Source of the DNA: Temnopleurus reevesii
Lineage: Eukaryota; Echinodermata; Echinoidea; Temnopleuroida; Temnopleuridae
Direction of reading: 5' to 3'
DNA length: 64,000 bases
Assembly (NCBI GenBank): GCA_036244855.1
Contig: BQKZ01000020.1
Span: 1 to 64,000, forward strand
Below, in pieces: positions 25,601-37,595 of the stretch. The first letter of the stretch is position 1, and each line of letters opens with the position of its first letter. Under the pieces are notes generated by a model. That model ran no database searches and was not told the DNA's origin. It worked only from the letters and a program-made list of their open reading frames with translations. The position numbers and the translations under genes are program-made.

Positions 25601-28600
25601 TTGTTTGCGGGGGGGGGGGGGGGGGGGGGGGGGGGGCGTTAGTGTAGCCATTATTCTTTGACAAGGTTATTTACAGGAATCCAGCTAGAAAATCTAATAT
25701 TTATTTATAAAGAATGATAATATTTATGGCATTCATGTTTTATGACAATATTTGCACTTAATCAAATTTTAAGAAATTGAATTGATATTCAATATTAAAG
25801 GTATAGATTCGTAATGACCAGGATGCAGAAAGTGATGTTAAACGAGGTGATGTATTCGCAAGTTGCTTTACATGCCTAAATATATCTATGTAGGATATTA
25901 GGAGTACATTTTGCTCGTATTCTGTGTATTTTACATCGAACAGGTCAATACGCCATCGTTCCTACGGTGTGCTAAGTGCTTTAGCGCGGGGGAGCGTCGG
26001 CCTGAAATTGGCGGTGCGATCGGTGGTATTGTCTGCGGTGTGTGAGTTCGCGCTCATTTTGTACGTGAAGCATGTTCTGTGAGGAAGTACGACCGCAGCA
26101 GGTTATTTTATTTTGCGATAATTAAGCCATATCTAGGTCGATTTCATTCGAACATGCTCTAATTTACTATTAAAAAACTGCATTATGGTAATAATTTTAC
26201 TGCAGCTCGCAAACTAGTTAAATATCTGAAGCGCCCTCCTCCCAAAACTGGTCTTTCGCTTTAATAGCTTTCCAAAGCTATTTAAATACAATAAATCCCT
26301 ATTGTATTTTACTACAGTTCTTTGACCCAAAGTCTCCACTTGACGATGACCTGGTGAAAGTCACACTCCCGATGTTGAGTAAGATCATCACACCATGGGA
26401 GTACACCCTGGCCTCAGCTCAGCTAAGCATCACAAAAGAAGCCCTCTTTCCTACCATCCTCAAATCTCTGAAAGAGATGCATTCAGCAGCCAAGAAGATG
26501 GCGTCAGCATGTCTACAACCAAAATCAGATGCTTCTAAAGGTCTGTATACTATTATTAAGAAGAATTTAACAAGCATGTCTTCTATTTCTCATAGCTGCC
26601 CAATACACCAATCATTTAAATTGGAGTAAACTTGAGTTTTAGACAGTGATATTCTACAAAATTGTGATGGCAAAAAAAAATAAAGAATAAATTTTGGCAT
26701 TTCCAGTGATAGCGATATTAAGATCTAGGTGGTATTTGATAAAGCTGCTTGTATTTTTACAAATGACTTTATGCATGACTGGTGACCTTTTCCTACACAC
26801 AACTGTGGTTCTAATGCCAAGGAATTAGCACCTGAGATGATGTTCCATGTGTGCAAACGGTTTAATGAAAAACCACCAAGGACAAGTATTTATTTTGCGG
26901 GTTACGAGGGAAATGTTTCACCTATAGAATTGGTTTTCAGTTTCATTGATATATCTTGGATGAAATGCTGTCCCAAAGTTGAAATTTATATTATTTTTGT
27001 ATGTGAATAGTTGAAGAGAATTTTTTGCTTTTGAAATTACCAACATAATGATATCTACACAGCAGATGGTGGGAGACAAATCCACTATTTTAGGACAACA
27101 GAAATGCATGATTTTCACCTGATATGACATATTTTATAGAAAGATTCTTAATTATCAAATACCAATTATATTCATCCCATCTTCACAGCAGATGAGGAGA
27201 GACAAGATCTTGTGATTGAGGATGAGACAATAGCTAAAGTTCTTGGTGTGGAGACTGGAAGATACAGCTTCAAGGATCCTTCAGAAGACAGCCTCCCTAA
27301 GACTGTCAAGCTTCTTAGGGAGCGTAATGCAGTCTCCAAGGAACAAAAACAACCCAAGGTTGCGGAAAAAGTAGGAGAGGCACTCATGAGGAAACGCAGA
27401 ATGGCTAGTCCTGTACAAAGTGAGGTAAATAAATTCCAGAGGACTTTGTATATCAAACCATATTTTTCCAATAATAGGTCTGATATAAGCTGAAAGAAAA
27501 ATCAGAGTTCCCACTATTTGAGGAGAGTAAAATTTTCTCATTGTCTGTGATTTTCACTGAAAAAAACATGCAAATTTATAACTGGACAACAAAATTCCTT
27601 GATTTTTCTGTGATTCTAAAGACTCATATTCCCTGATTTTTCCCTAAAACTGAAACTCAATTTAGGTTTCCAGGTCGAGTAGAGACCCTGAACATGCTCA
27701 CCATTATTTATTGTCTACACGTACTACAGGTTTCATATTGATAATATAACACCAATATTTTAACAGGAGTTACATCATCAAAATTACACTGTGTTATGAT
27801 TATTTTATATTCTAATGTAGTAATCAAATACATTGTGTTGGCTTTAAGTAAATGAACTTCACAGATTTTCTGTACGAACAGTGTATTGAATTATGGGCAT
27901 AAAGTGCTAAATTCTGAGAAATTGTGTAAACATTACTCAATCTTTGCATGGATTGACTACACCATGGTTACCCCCAAAGGACAATACATTGTAGATGTAA
28001 TGCTGTAAATGAATCATATTCGGATAATGCAAAGTTGTACTATTATTTTTTTCTGACCTAGCCACTGGCCAAGAAGTCTCCTGGAACGATCAGTATCTTG
28101 TCTCCATCTCGTTCACCAAGACTCCCCACTACCACCACCACCACCACATCCTCCTCTCCGGGTAAGAGAGTCCATACCATCGGCACCATTGCATCTATTG
28201 CTGATATTCCAACAGCAAGTACCACAGTGAAGCCTGCAGCAAAGAGGCCTATCCCTCCTCTAGGTCCCATCTCATCAGCATCCAAGAGCATAGAATCTAA
28301 TACCACATCTGTTGAGTCCAGCTCGAGTGCCAAGCCCACCAGTGTAACAACCTCATTGCCACCACTCAAACCCATCAAAACGGTAAGGACTAAATGTGTA
28401 ATGGGAATACAGTGGAAACTCTGTAAAAAAAAGATCTGATATAATGAAATGTCTAATGTAAAGAGCTAAAACATCTGGTCCCTGCTATTAATAACTTATT
28501 GTTTTTTAACTCTACTACAAAGAGTTTACTACTATTCGAGTGCTGTAAATAAATGTTTTCTGCAGCACTCGAATACAAACTTACAAATATATATATGTTT

Positions 28601-30134
28601 TTTTTTTAATTTTTTAGACACCCACTGTCAGCCAGCCAGCATCTTCATCATCAGAACAGCAAGTGAGTGAGACTAGTACCAAGACATCTACAGTACTGAG
28701 TCCAAAGGAAGATGCAGCAAAGAATGACCAGCAGATGACTGCCTCTGTTGCTTCTACTTCACAGGCTGGCGATTCAAATGTGAGTAGTAATATATTAGCC
28801 CATTTCTTTTCTTCTCTGTCATGTGTACCAAAGCTCGTATGTAATGCTGAAATAACTTTATTTGTATGAAATTCTTGATTTTTCATTTGTTAAATTTTTT
28901 TCTTCAATAAATCCTTGTAAGAGGCAAATAAAAAAAGATGATGCATGATTGTTCACTGTTTCGATGTACACTGTGAGCAAAAGGGAAAAAGACATTTGAC
29001 AAAATAAAAAACTTTCATCAAGGTCTTTACAATAACTCTATGCAAACAATAGAAAATAGCTTCCCCGTCGATTCAGTGAACAGTGAACAGGTTTGATACC
29101 TGTTCACCATTTCAGATAATATTTATGAAGGAAGGAAATTACATTTTGTTGGCATGGAGCAATTAGGAAAAACCTAGATGGAAATTGTTTACTTTATCCT
29201 ATGCCATTGTCCTTTCTATTCACAGTGACACCCTCTCAGTTGCTGGAGAACTTTGTGATTGATGAGTATTTGCAATTACAAGTAGTTGTCTAAGTCAAAT
29301 GAGACTTCCTTGATTCAATGAGGATTGACTAAACTTCCTGTTGATTTTGAGATAATCACAGTTGCTCTGTTTATCTTCGAAAGTTGCGATTTATTGCAAG
29401 ATGCAATTGATTAGGACATGTCAATCAAAGTCATTGTTTTATCCATGTCTTTTTAGAATATAGGCCATGTGGGAATGAAAATGTGCATTTCAATTTGCTA
29501 ACTTTCTAACAATACCCCGATTTGCTAACTTTCTAACAATACAGTCTAATCTCGTTATAACGAGGCTGTTGGGACCATAGAAATTACCCCTTTATATTGA
29601 AACCTTGTTATATCAGGGCCAAAATACAATAAAATACAAAGAGATGGGACCAGGAAAATAACCTTGTTATGCCGAGAGCTCATTATATCAGTGCTCTTTA
29701 TAACAAAGTTTGACTGTACCCCAATTTGTTAACTTTCTAACAATAACCCAATACCCAATTTGTTCTAGGCCGACACTGCTAAAGACACATCATCCAGTGA
29801 GACATCCCTCATGGAGACAACGGGCGACACCCCATCTGAAGACCTGGTGGAACAGACCACCGTCTTACCCGAAGGCACCACCATCATGCAGCTGGAAGAT
29901 GGTACCTTCCTCCTGCAGAAGCCAGATGGCACAGCTATGCAGATCCAGACACCAGAGGGTATGACCATCGAGACTGTTCAAGCTCTACTGTCCATGGAGG
30001 GTGGTGCCATCGAGACTGTAGAGGAACCCAGTCCACAGTACATCCTTGATGACGGTAGTTGTGTCCAGCTACCTGCTGGGATGTCCCTTGATATGGCGGT
30101 AGAGATGGGACTCATTAATCAGTCTACAGACTAG
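22674..30134 (+). CDS. ZNF839: ZNF839-like protein with one C2H2 finger and an AT-hook
   Basis: Poorly characterised nuclear protein; probably a chromatin or transcription factor. Exons: 22674-24514, 24957-25314, 26318-26540, 27189-27424, 28062-28382, 28618-28779 and 29769-30134; 1168 residues, all phases consistent. An acidic N-terminus is followed by Ser/Thr/Pro/Ala-rich low-complexity sequence (residues about 180-480). RPANCKTRSGRVSRPP comes next, then one zinc finger with C563, C566, H579 and H586 (spacing C-x2-C-x12-H-x6-H, wider than classical at the end). An AT-hook-like GRGRGRPSGSGRK lies near 697-708. A helical segment (LPMLSKIITPWEYTLASAQL) lies in the third exon, and the C-terminal module contains EDGTFLLQKPDGT and QIQTPEGMTIE. 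The ATG at 22674 was chosen over the upstream in-frame TTG. The family call rests on the finger, the C-terminal module and the CINP neighbour. Confidence 0.85.
25609..25636 (+). repeat. G homopolymer of about 28 bases
   Basis: An uninterrupted run of about 28 G lies in the second ZNF839-like intron after an AT-rich stretch. It could form a quadruplex, but its length is also liable to sequencing error. Confidence 0.85.
25795..26264 (+). mobile_element. TTAA-flanked dispersed repeat, about 470 bp (copy 1)
   Basis: Begins TTAAAGGTATAGATTCGTAA and ends just before TTAA at 26261. Nearly the same sequence recurs in the same orientation at 51474-51927 (GCTTTACATGCCTAAA, ATTCCTACGGTG or GTTCCTACGGTG, TTTTACTGCAGCTC, TATCTGAAGCGCC). 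Terminal inverted repeats are weak. No ORF. Non-autonomous element with TTAA target preference, in a ZNF839-like intron. Confidence 0.75.
27503..27690. mobile_element. hAT-like MITE with CAGRGTTCCC ends
   Basis: Starts CAGAGTTCCCACTATTTG and closes ...GAGACCCTGAA. The body has repeated ttccctgattttt words. Relatives lie at 45733-46207 and 53660-53772, which ends GTGGGAACCCTG. The CAGGGTTCCC terminus is typical of hAT-derived elements. Confidence 0.55.
29379..29518. mobile_element. GCAATTGATC-family fragment (copy 4)
   Basis: Contains AAGTTGCGATTTATTGCAAGATGC and, after CATGTGGGAATGAAAATG, a degenerate right end; pieces match the copies at 381 and 19699. The word ttgctaactttctaacaatac is then tandemly repeated around 29496-29540 and again near 29727. 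Confidence 0.5.
29541..29718 (+). mobile_element. pogo/Tigger-like MITE
   Basis: TA-flanked element starting ACAGTCTAATCTCGTTATAA and ending TTTGACTGTA. Inside it has aaaatacaataaaatacaaa and gttataacgagg words shared with 36377-36539 and, reversed, 13704-13879. It lies in the last ZNF839-like intron, just before the terminal exon. Confidence 0.75.
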
Positions 30135-30924
30135 TTGGTTTCAATCTTAATAACTCACCTGTGGCCAGTGACTGAAAGTTGTTTTTCTTTTTTTTTTTAT
30201 CTTTGCTGTGTACATAAATCGCCATAATGCCCAACTTGCCAGTTATGTGCATCTTGAAGTCTCAACTGATATTGGTCCCAAATTTGTCCATCAGTTTAGA
30301 TTTGAGAACATTCAGGTAAACACATCTCTCAAGTTTGAGTTGTGCATGTATTATATATATGCACTTTTTAGAAGTGTTAAAGGATAGCTATTCCTTTGTC
30401 TTGCTTCGATGTCTGCACCTAGCCCGCATAACATCATTTCAAGATTGAAAGTGTTACAGAGTTTGTTTTAGTGATAAACTTGGATTTTTTTTCAAAATTA
30501 GGTGCGAAAGTTGGAAGAGATGAAAACCAGTATTGAACAAAATTAGGATTTGTAAATACACAAGTTTTCTTTGTTACTTTAGTGGCTTTTTTTAGTAGTC
30601 AGGCTTTGACAAAGTTGTAAATATGCTTGTACATATTTTTGAACAAGGCAATATTATCTGCTTTTGAGAATAATTGTATACTTGGTCTGTATTTTATGTG
30701 CATGAAATGTATTCTGCTGTTATTACTTGGTTTCAGAGTATTGAATTATGCTTTGTAAATTGCAAGTCTAGTCTGAAATTTTTGTATTGCAACACCTTTC
30801 CAATGTTGTTGACTGTATATGATACGGACACACGCACATATGTACAAAGTTGAAATAGCTTGGTATAGGTTTACTTTGAAGCAGCATACTTTTTTAGGTG
30901 AAAATTGATGTTTGGGTATGAAAC

Positions 30925-31497
30925 TTAAAGGGGAACCAACTCATGGAATCTTCGTGCTCTCATTGAATGAAGAAAAATAAGATGTACAAACTATGAAAAT
31001 TTGAGCAAAAGTCACAGAGATATGACCATCCATACCGGTGATTGGGATCTGTGATTGGCAAATTCAACAGAATCTGTAACGTAATGTCGGACAACTCCTC
31101 ATTCACTCAGAATACAAAATTTAAAATTTTCTCCCTTTTTTGGAAAGATAGACAAAATGCAACTTTTCGGTTGGAGTATAGCATTTCTTTATCGATTCTC
31201 CATGAATTTTTAGAAGAATCATGTTGCAACCTTACTCTAAATTTTACATTAATCCATTTCTAAAAATTCTATGTACAAAGTGAATGAAGAGTTGTCCGAC
31301 ATGAAGTCACAGATTCTGTTGGATTTGCAGAACGCAAGGATCACCATGAGCAGCTGTAATCGTCTAATCTCTGGGAATTTGAAAATTTGAAAACTTATGA
31401 AAGGCTTGTCCGATTTTGATCAAGTTTTAAGTTTGTTCATCTGATTTTTCTTCATTCAATGAGAGCATGATATTTCCAGGGATTAGTTCCCTTTTAA
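30925..31497. mobile_element. TTAA foldback element, copy 1
   Basis: TTAA then AGGGGAACCAACTCATGGAA at the left; GGGATTAGTTCCCTT then TTAA at the right. Complementary arms include CGTGCTCTCATTGAATGAAG / CTTCATTCAATGAGAGCA and GTCGGACAACTCCTCATTCACT / its complement near 31281. Same family as 53027-53638 and 59251-59848, and the most diverged copy. No ORF. Confidence 0.85.
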
Positions 31498-32577
31498 TAG
31501 CTAGGGATTCACTATACCTGTGCTCTAATCTGTAACATGGATTGATGTAGTACCAGCGCCCTCGGAAGCAGGGCGCTGTAGCACAAGAGTTATCTTGACT
31601 CTGAACCAACTGTAAAAAGATTCTGTCCAAATATGAGAGACTCTATGTTTGATGTATATGCAGCTGTCATTTTAGGGGATGTTTTAATGTCTGAATGCAA
31701 ATATTCGAATCGGCTCTGTTGCTTCCACTAAAAGGAATTTCTATTGTGTACTTGCTTGCCGTTATTTGCGCTCTGGAGAATGAAGAAGTAGCTTTCAATG
31801 GAATAAGATCTGCCGATATGTTGTGCCAAATATCGCTTTTTGCCGTAAGGTTGTTCCAGAGCAAGGAATAGACATGCAAAGTTATTGTCAGTTTTGTCAC
31901 CGGGAATATGTTTTTACAGAAAACGTTCTTCGGTTTGTTCTCTTGTGGTTGTGACAGGGCCACTTAAAAATGAAAAGTTTAATTTGACTATATGATTACC
32001 CATGTGTGATTTGTAATTTCTCATTTGCCCTGCAATTATCAGACTTAAACCGTTGACTACTGGTAACGGGTAGCCCCTGTACAAAGTCTATGCGGATTGC
32101 AGAATTCCGTCATCAATGAGTTAAAGAAAGTCATGTGAAGATTGCATACAGGTAGTAGAAAGATGTAGAATGAAGGAGGCTTGCTAAAACAGGTCTGACT
32201 GTAGACTTATTGCATGTGATTTAAGGTATTTGAGAATTCTATTTTCTACCATAAAAGAACCAAATCTTTTGTTACTGTTTAATGTGGGCATCAGTGTCCA
32301 TTAGTGACAAAATGGAAAGTAATGTTAAAAGACTGAATAGTTCTCAATTATTAATAATTTTAATATACAGGTAACTGCCAAAGCCAAATCTCTTGGGACT
32401 GCAAACATTTCTTTGACTAAGCAGGAGTTGCACTTACAAGAGGAAAATAATAAAAGTTTGAAATTGTAATGGTTTATTCCAAAAATCTCATCAACTGAGG
32501 CAAGTATTAACATAGACTAGGGCAAGTATTTGATTAAGACATGTTTGACTTAGGCAGAGTTGATTGTGCAGTCAACC

Positions 32578-32738
32578 TTCGACCTCTTATAAGTCAAATA
32601 ATCACCAAAATCGAATGTATTTTCAAGTCAAGTACTCTTTATATTGTATTGTTTTTACTCCTCATAAGTCAAATTTTCTAAAAGTCAAAGTTGTTTCTTC
32701 AGTCCCAACAGACTCTACTAAGGCAAGGTTGATTGTAC
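32578..32738. mobile_element. pogo-like MITE, TAAGTC subtype
   Basis: CAGTCAACCTTCGACCTCTTA at the left and AAGGCAAGGTTGATTGTA at the right are inverted. The body has CTCATAAGTCAAATTTTC and CAGTCCCAACAGACT. A related copy lies at 47725-47855. Confidence 0.55.
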
Positions 32739-34194
32739 GGACAAACCTTATATGTAAAAACTTGTGGTTCCTTCGCCGATAACTGAATATGCTATATGAG
32801 AGAGCCTGCATTGATAAGGTACAAATATGTCTAAAACATAGTTTGTGTGTTCTGTTGAATATGTGGGAGTAAGTGACATTCAAATCACTTTCTTGAAATT
32901 ATATCACATGTGGTATTAAAGTAAGGAAGAACCAATACTGTTAATAGTCCTTTGCAATTAATGATACAATGGAACTACAGACACATGTAATAGGGCCCTT
33001 GGGAATACAAAATAACTTTCCACTTACATTTTGTTTTGAACAATGTAATTTGGGGTTTAATATCTTTCTGGACAAAGTTCATTTTCTTTTGGAAATTCTT
33101 GTTATTATGATGGAGATGTCTTTGAATTTACATATGTATTTTTGCATATAGAAATTAGAATATGAAAAAAAAAGATATTTGAATGCTTTGAAAAACATGG
33201 CTACACTTTATGAAAATTGAGATCTTCGTAGCATAAGATTTGATATAAGAAAACTAAATTTTAAAACTAAAATTTTGAGAAATAATAACAATGTAATTTT
33301 TATGCATGAGAATTGTAATTTTTCTGATTGTCTGTATATCAAGGAATCATTACTTCAATTTTATATGATTTTCTTAATTATTGAATTAATGTAATGAATT
33401 GTAAATTGAGACAATCAAACATCTTTTTTTTTTCATGATACAAACAAGGTTGTTTAATGGATTTTATTTTATTTAAATTTTAATTAGTAGCTTTTTTAAA
33501 TGGTGCCAAAAAATATAAAGAGTTTGACCTCATGCAAATGACTGTATAAGGATACAAATCAATCATCACACTGAATAACCACTTATATAAGAATAATTGA
33601 AGAAATAAATTCCTGAAATTCAATGATTTAATCATAAAGTCATAGTACATGGAGACGCACACCATGCACTGAGCATGAGTAGAGACAATGAAATATCTGT
33701 TTGTCTTTGTATTCATGTTGCACTAGTATATACCTGTGTCTTGTGAATATTCCATTAAAATATGTATTGAAACAAAAAAGTTGCAGTACTGTGTCATCCG
33801 TGTACATAGCATATTAGACCTATGTCAAATACCCCTCATTAAGTAAGAGTAATTTTTCAAAGTGCCCCATTGCTGCCATCCAAAATGAAAACTTCAGCAG
33901 ACAATACCAAAATGCATATAAGGCCATGATTTACCATGTCAGATAAAATAGATCGCGCTTGGTGTATTTTTGTGAATATCGTATGTATACAAACACCGTC
34001 GACACGTGATACAGCATGCTAAAACGTCACTGATTACAAAACAAAATATAGGTATGCTAAAATATTGGCTAATAAAAAGAATTTTTTATTTGTTTGCCCA
34101 TGACACACAAAGGTGCAATATGAATGATTTCCAATGTATTGTTCTCTCACAAACAGCAGAAAATAAGTTGGGAACATAGTGCCACAGATTTCAA

Positions 34195-34330
34195 TACAGT
34201 GGAAACTAGGTGTAAACAGATCTGATATAAATAGGTAAAATATGTTACCAGTGCTTATAACTTATTTTTGTTAATAATGCTATTATTTTTTATGGTCCCA
34301 AGCACTGCTTCAAACAGAGTTACCATTGAA
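34195..34330. mobile_element. pogo-like MITE fragment, CAGTGGAAACT subtype
   Basis: Starts TACAGTGGAAACTAGGTGTAA and runs through AGATCTGATATAAATAGG to TGGTCCCAAGCACTGC. The same subtype occurs at 28409 to about 28530 and, most complete, at 38139-38325. Confidence 0.55.
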
Positions 34331-36376
34331 CCCCCATTCTCAATAGTCAATGCCATAACTGCAACTAAATTTATTTGAGCAGGTACACGAAACAGGATAT
34401 AAACTATTTTCGCAAAATAAAGTCAGTCATGGACAATAGAGCCGTACGCTGTGTATTGAACTGTGTGGACGCAGCAATCACAAGCCGGTTCCGATATGAA
34501 TAGCATTACAAAGGAGCATTGAATTTGCGTTTGACTTAATTTTTCGGAAATAGTTTATATCGTATTATACGAGTACTTTTGAACTGGCATTGAACAAAGG
34601 ATCATGAGCAAGAAGAGAGTTTCATAGAGAATGTTATATATTTTGAAAACAAAAGTACCTCATTGGTAAAGCAGAAATGGCAACCTTCCAGAATATGCAC
34701 AAGGAGAGAAAACAAGATATCAAACAGGTGATGCAAACATTTTAGCCTCCTACAGTTTTGGTAACGATTAAGAAATTTGAATTTTACGGGATGTTTATCA
34801 TGATGACATATGTATCTTACACACATTTCGAGACCAAAGCATAATTTTTGATGAACTGATTCTGTTTGAAAATTCAAATTTGACCGTTATACCATATGAA
34901 GCGCCCTCTCTTGGTAATAACAATATTTTTTTTAGTATCAGGTATAGGCAAGGTTATTTCTGAGATTAGACAAAGGAATGATAAAAAGGTACACACGAAA
35001 ATTAAATTCTGAAATTTTCATCCGATTCTGTGCACGAGAAGGTGTACTTTATCACAAAAGAAAATATTGAATACGTGTCGGGCGACACGAAACAGATATT
35101 TTGCACATTTTACGTTATAACTTTACCAAAACTCATTTGTTTTTCACACAATCTTTTGTGCAATATATTCATGATACTTTATTTCATTTCATTTAGATTT
35201 AAAGACAAAATCTAGAGACAAAAATATTTGCTTTTACCAAAACTTTACTTGGGCTTTAAGAGAAAGTATGATAATGTTAGCCATACACTTTCTCTCATGA
35301 GAAAATATTTCGTTCTGCTGTTTGGTGATTTATGATTTCATTTCCATCTTTTGGAAGGATGGCATCTTTTGTAAAGTTAATGTTATGTGTCCTTCATCAA
35401 AGGCTCAAAGAGTAGACTTTCTTGTACAAACGTATTATAAGTGAAAGTTAGTCAAACTCAAGTTCACCTTTTTCTCCTCCATGTCTACCTAAATGCCATT
35501 ATGCAGGGGGGGGGGGTTTAACCACATTTATTAATATTTGCCTCAAGACAAATTACCATATGTGTTTATTTTTCACAATGTTCACAATACAAATTGCATA
35601 CATTAAAGGCAGGGCGACATGACGTTCAGAGGGCTCAAACTAGTGGCGAACTGTCCACGGCCATTTTGATAGCGAACATAAAATTTAAAGCCTTTTCAAT
35701 CTGGAATAGCGAGTGAGCAAGTTATATTTTGCCAGCTCCCAGCTCGGCAATCGTAAGGTATGTGTTTCGAAAGTTTTTGAAAAGTCAAAGCTGAAAAGGG
35801 AACGAATCAAAGTCACACGCAACGACAACATGGACCGGAAAGTCGCACACAGTGTTCGAAGTTTCTGAGCTTGGTAATGTGCGTAAGCAAGGAAATTTTC
35901 AAATATCGTTGTTGCCAATACGCAACACCTCGTCCGTGCGCACTCGCAACCGGAATCATGTTGATCATGATGCCCTGACTTAAAGGTTGCTTACTCAAAC
36001 AAACATTGAGCTTGTACAACGCTTAGAAATTACAAAAGCAAAACCAATTTATTCCATCTATTGAAATGCAATTTGTAATTGAACATTCATACTACATTAT
36101 GATGATTAAATATTTTACGGATGTTGCTCGTTCTGATTTGGAGCCCCCAACATGATTTTTCAACTGTAAGTCTTTATTTCAGCATCAGCATGAAATGACA
36201 GAATAAATGTTTCTTTAGCTTTAATTCTGAAAGTCAATCGTCAAATAAATATTTCTATTAATTAAAGTGTCACACAAGATAACATGCACACTGTATTAAA
36301 AAAGTCAAAATGTACTTATATGGTAGCAATTGGTTGTTTCAGAACAATAACAAAATCTAGTCAAAAGTAAATTAAT

Positions 36377-36539
36377 ACAGTCTAACCTTGTTATACTGAG
36401 GTCGTTGGCACCAGAGAAATTACCTCTTTATATTGAAACCTAGATATATCAGAGCCAAAATACAATAAAATACAAAGAGATGGAACCACGAATATTACTT
36501 GTTATAGCGAGAGCTCGTTATAAAAGAAGTTGGACTGTA
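36377..36539 (+). mobile_element. pogo/Tigger-like MITE
   Basis: ACAGTCTAACCTTGTTATAC start and GTTGGACTGTA end, flanked by TA. The body is nearly collinear with 29541-29718 (ttacctctttatattgaaacct, aaaatacaataaaatacaaa). Confidence 0.75.
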
Positions 36540-36829
36540 CAGGAAAATATTTTAATGTTGCATGAAAGGGAGAACATTTTAGTTGCTTAAAAACTCTTGA
36601 TTTAATGACATGATTATCATTCTGGTCAATCCTGGAAAATTGACAAGCCAAAAGGCCATCAATTCTCTTCGAACAGATAGAAAAGTGGATAATGATACAA
36701 ATTTCTTTCGTAAAATTACCCAACAGCACATTAATTAAGCTATATATATACAACATTCTGCCTAAATTCTTCAATTCTTAGGTGGCTCAACCTGATTCAA
36801 TGATATTTGCAGAAATTTATAGGTTTATA

Positions 36830-37595
36830 GAGCTCATAAAACCAAGTGGATGCATACATCATCATGACGTTTTGGCTGTGGTGCTGAGCCACATCTAACC
36901 TCTAGCCCAGGCCTCATCTTGTTTGCAAAACCCTGGTGGTTATCTGCACGCATAGTCTAAGGCTCACAGATTCGCTTCGTGCAACGATTGCAAATATACT
37001 GCAGTCTACAATTGTAGCAGCGAGTACGCTTTTGTAAAGGCTAGGCCACATCCTATACAATGACCTTTCTGAACTCTGATTTTATGTTTTGTCATCTAAA
37101 TCCAGTCTCTGTAAGCGTATTCCGTAATGTCACAATTTAATTATTTTCAATGTATCGCTGAAGAAGCCAAGTGGAGGCATACATCATCATCATGTCTTGG
37201 TTGTCATGGTGAGCTACATCTTCTATGACCTTTCTGACCTCCGACCTGATGGTGTTCTGTTATTTAAATCCAGTCTCTGTAAGCATGCTCTCTAACGTCA
37301 CAACTGAATCATTTTCAATGTACGGCTGATGAAGCCATGTGGAGGCATACATCATCATCACATCTCGGTTGTCATGGTGAGCTACATCTTCTATGACCTT
37401 TCTGACCTCCGACCTGATGGTGTTCTGTTATCTAAATCCAGTCTCTGTAAGCATGCTCTCTAACGTCACAACTGAATCATTTTCAATGTACGGCTGATGA
37501 AGCCAAGTGGAGGCATACATCATCATCACGTCTCGGTTGTCATGGTGAGCTACATCTTCTATGACCTTTCTGACCTCCGACCTGATGGTGTTCTG
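36830..37595 (-). repeat. 168-bp tandem array derived from the CINP terminal exon
   Basis: Landmarks recur at exactly 168 bp: the GAAGCCAAGTGGAGGC word at 37163, 37331, 37499 and, in the real exon, 37667; the stop-codon site at 37092, 37260, 37428 and 37596. Three full copies (37092-37595) therefore follow the genuine terminal exon, and a decayed part lies at 36830-37091. Each unit is 56 codons and re-encodes the CINP C-terminus (MMMYASTWLHQPYIENDS, ending with a stop). The unit starts within the VKKVI segment of the exon. The proximal copies differ from the gene and from each other at only a few positions. Confidence 0.9.

Larger units (their letters stand above)
30135..36829. other. ZNF839-like 3' UTR and convergent intergenic space
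   Basis: No coding exon is supportable. The 3' UTR of the ZNF839-like gene begins here, but its end cannot be fixed. The interval holds a TTAA foldback element (30925-31497) and pogo-like elements (32578-32738, 34195-34330, 36377-36539). The sequence between them is AT-rich and unassigned. A minus-strand frame at 31667-31963 is open for 98 codons without recognisable similarity. Confidence 0.6.

Noticed and set aside
31667..31963. 98-codon minus-strand frame containing LLWNNL, possibly a reverse-transcriptase tail
   Set aside because: The LLWNNL-like string is too short and the rest does not match a non-LTR retroelement C-terminus I can recognise. No accompanying ORF was seen.
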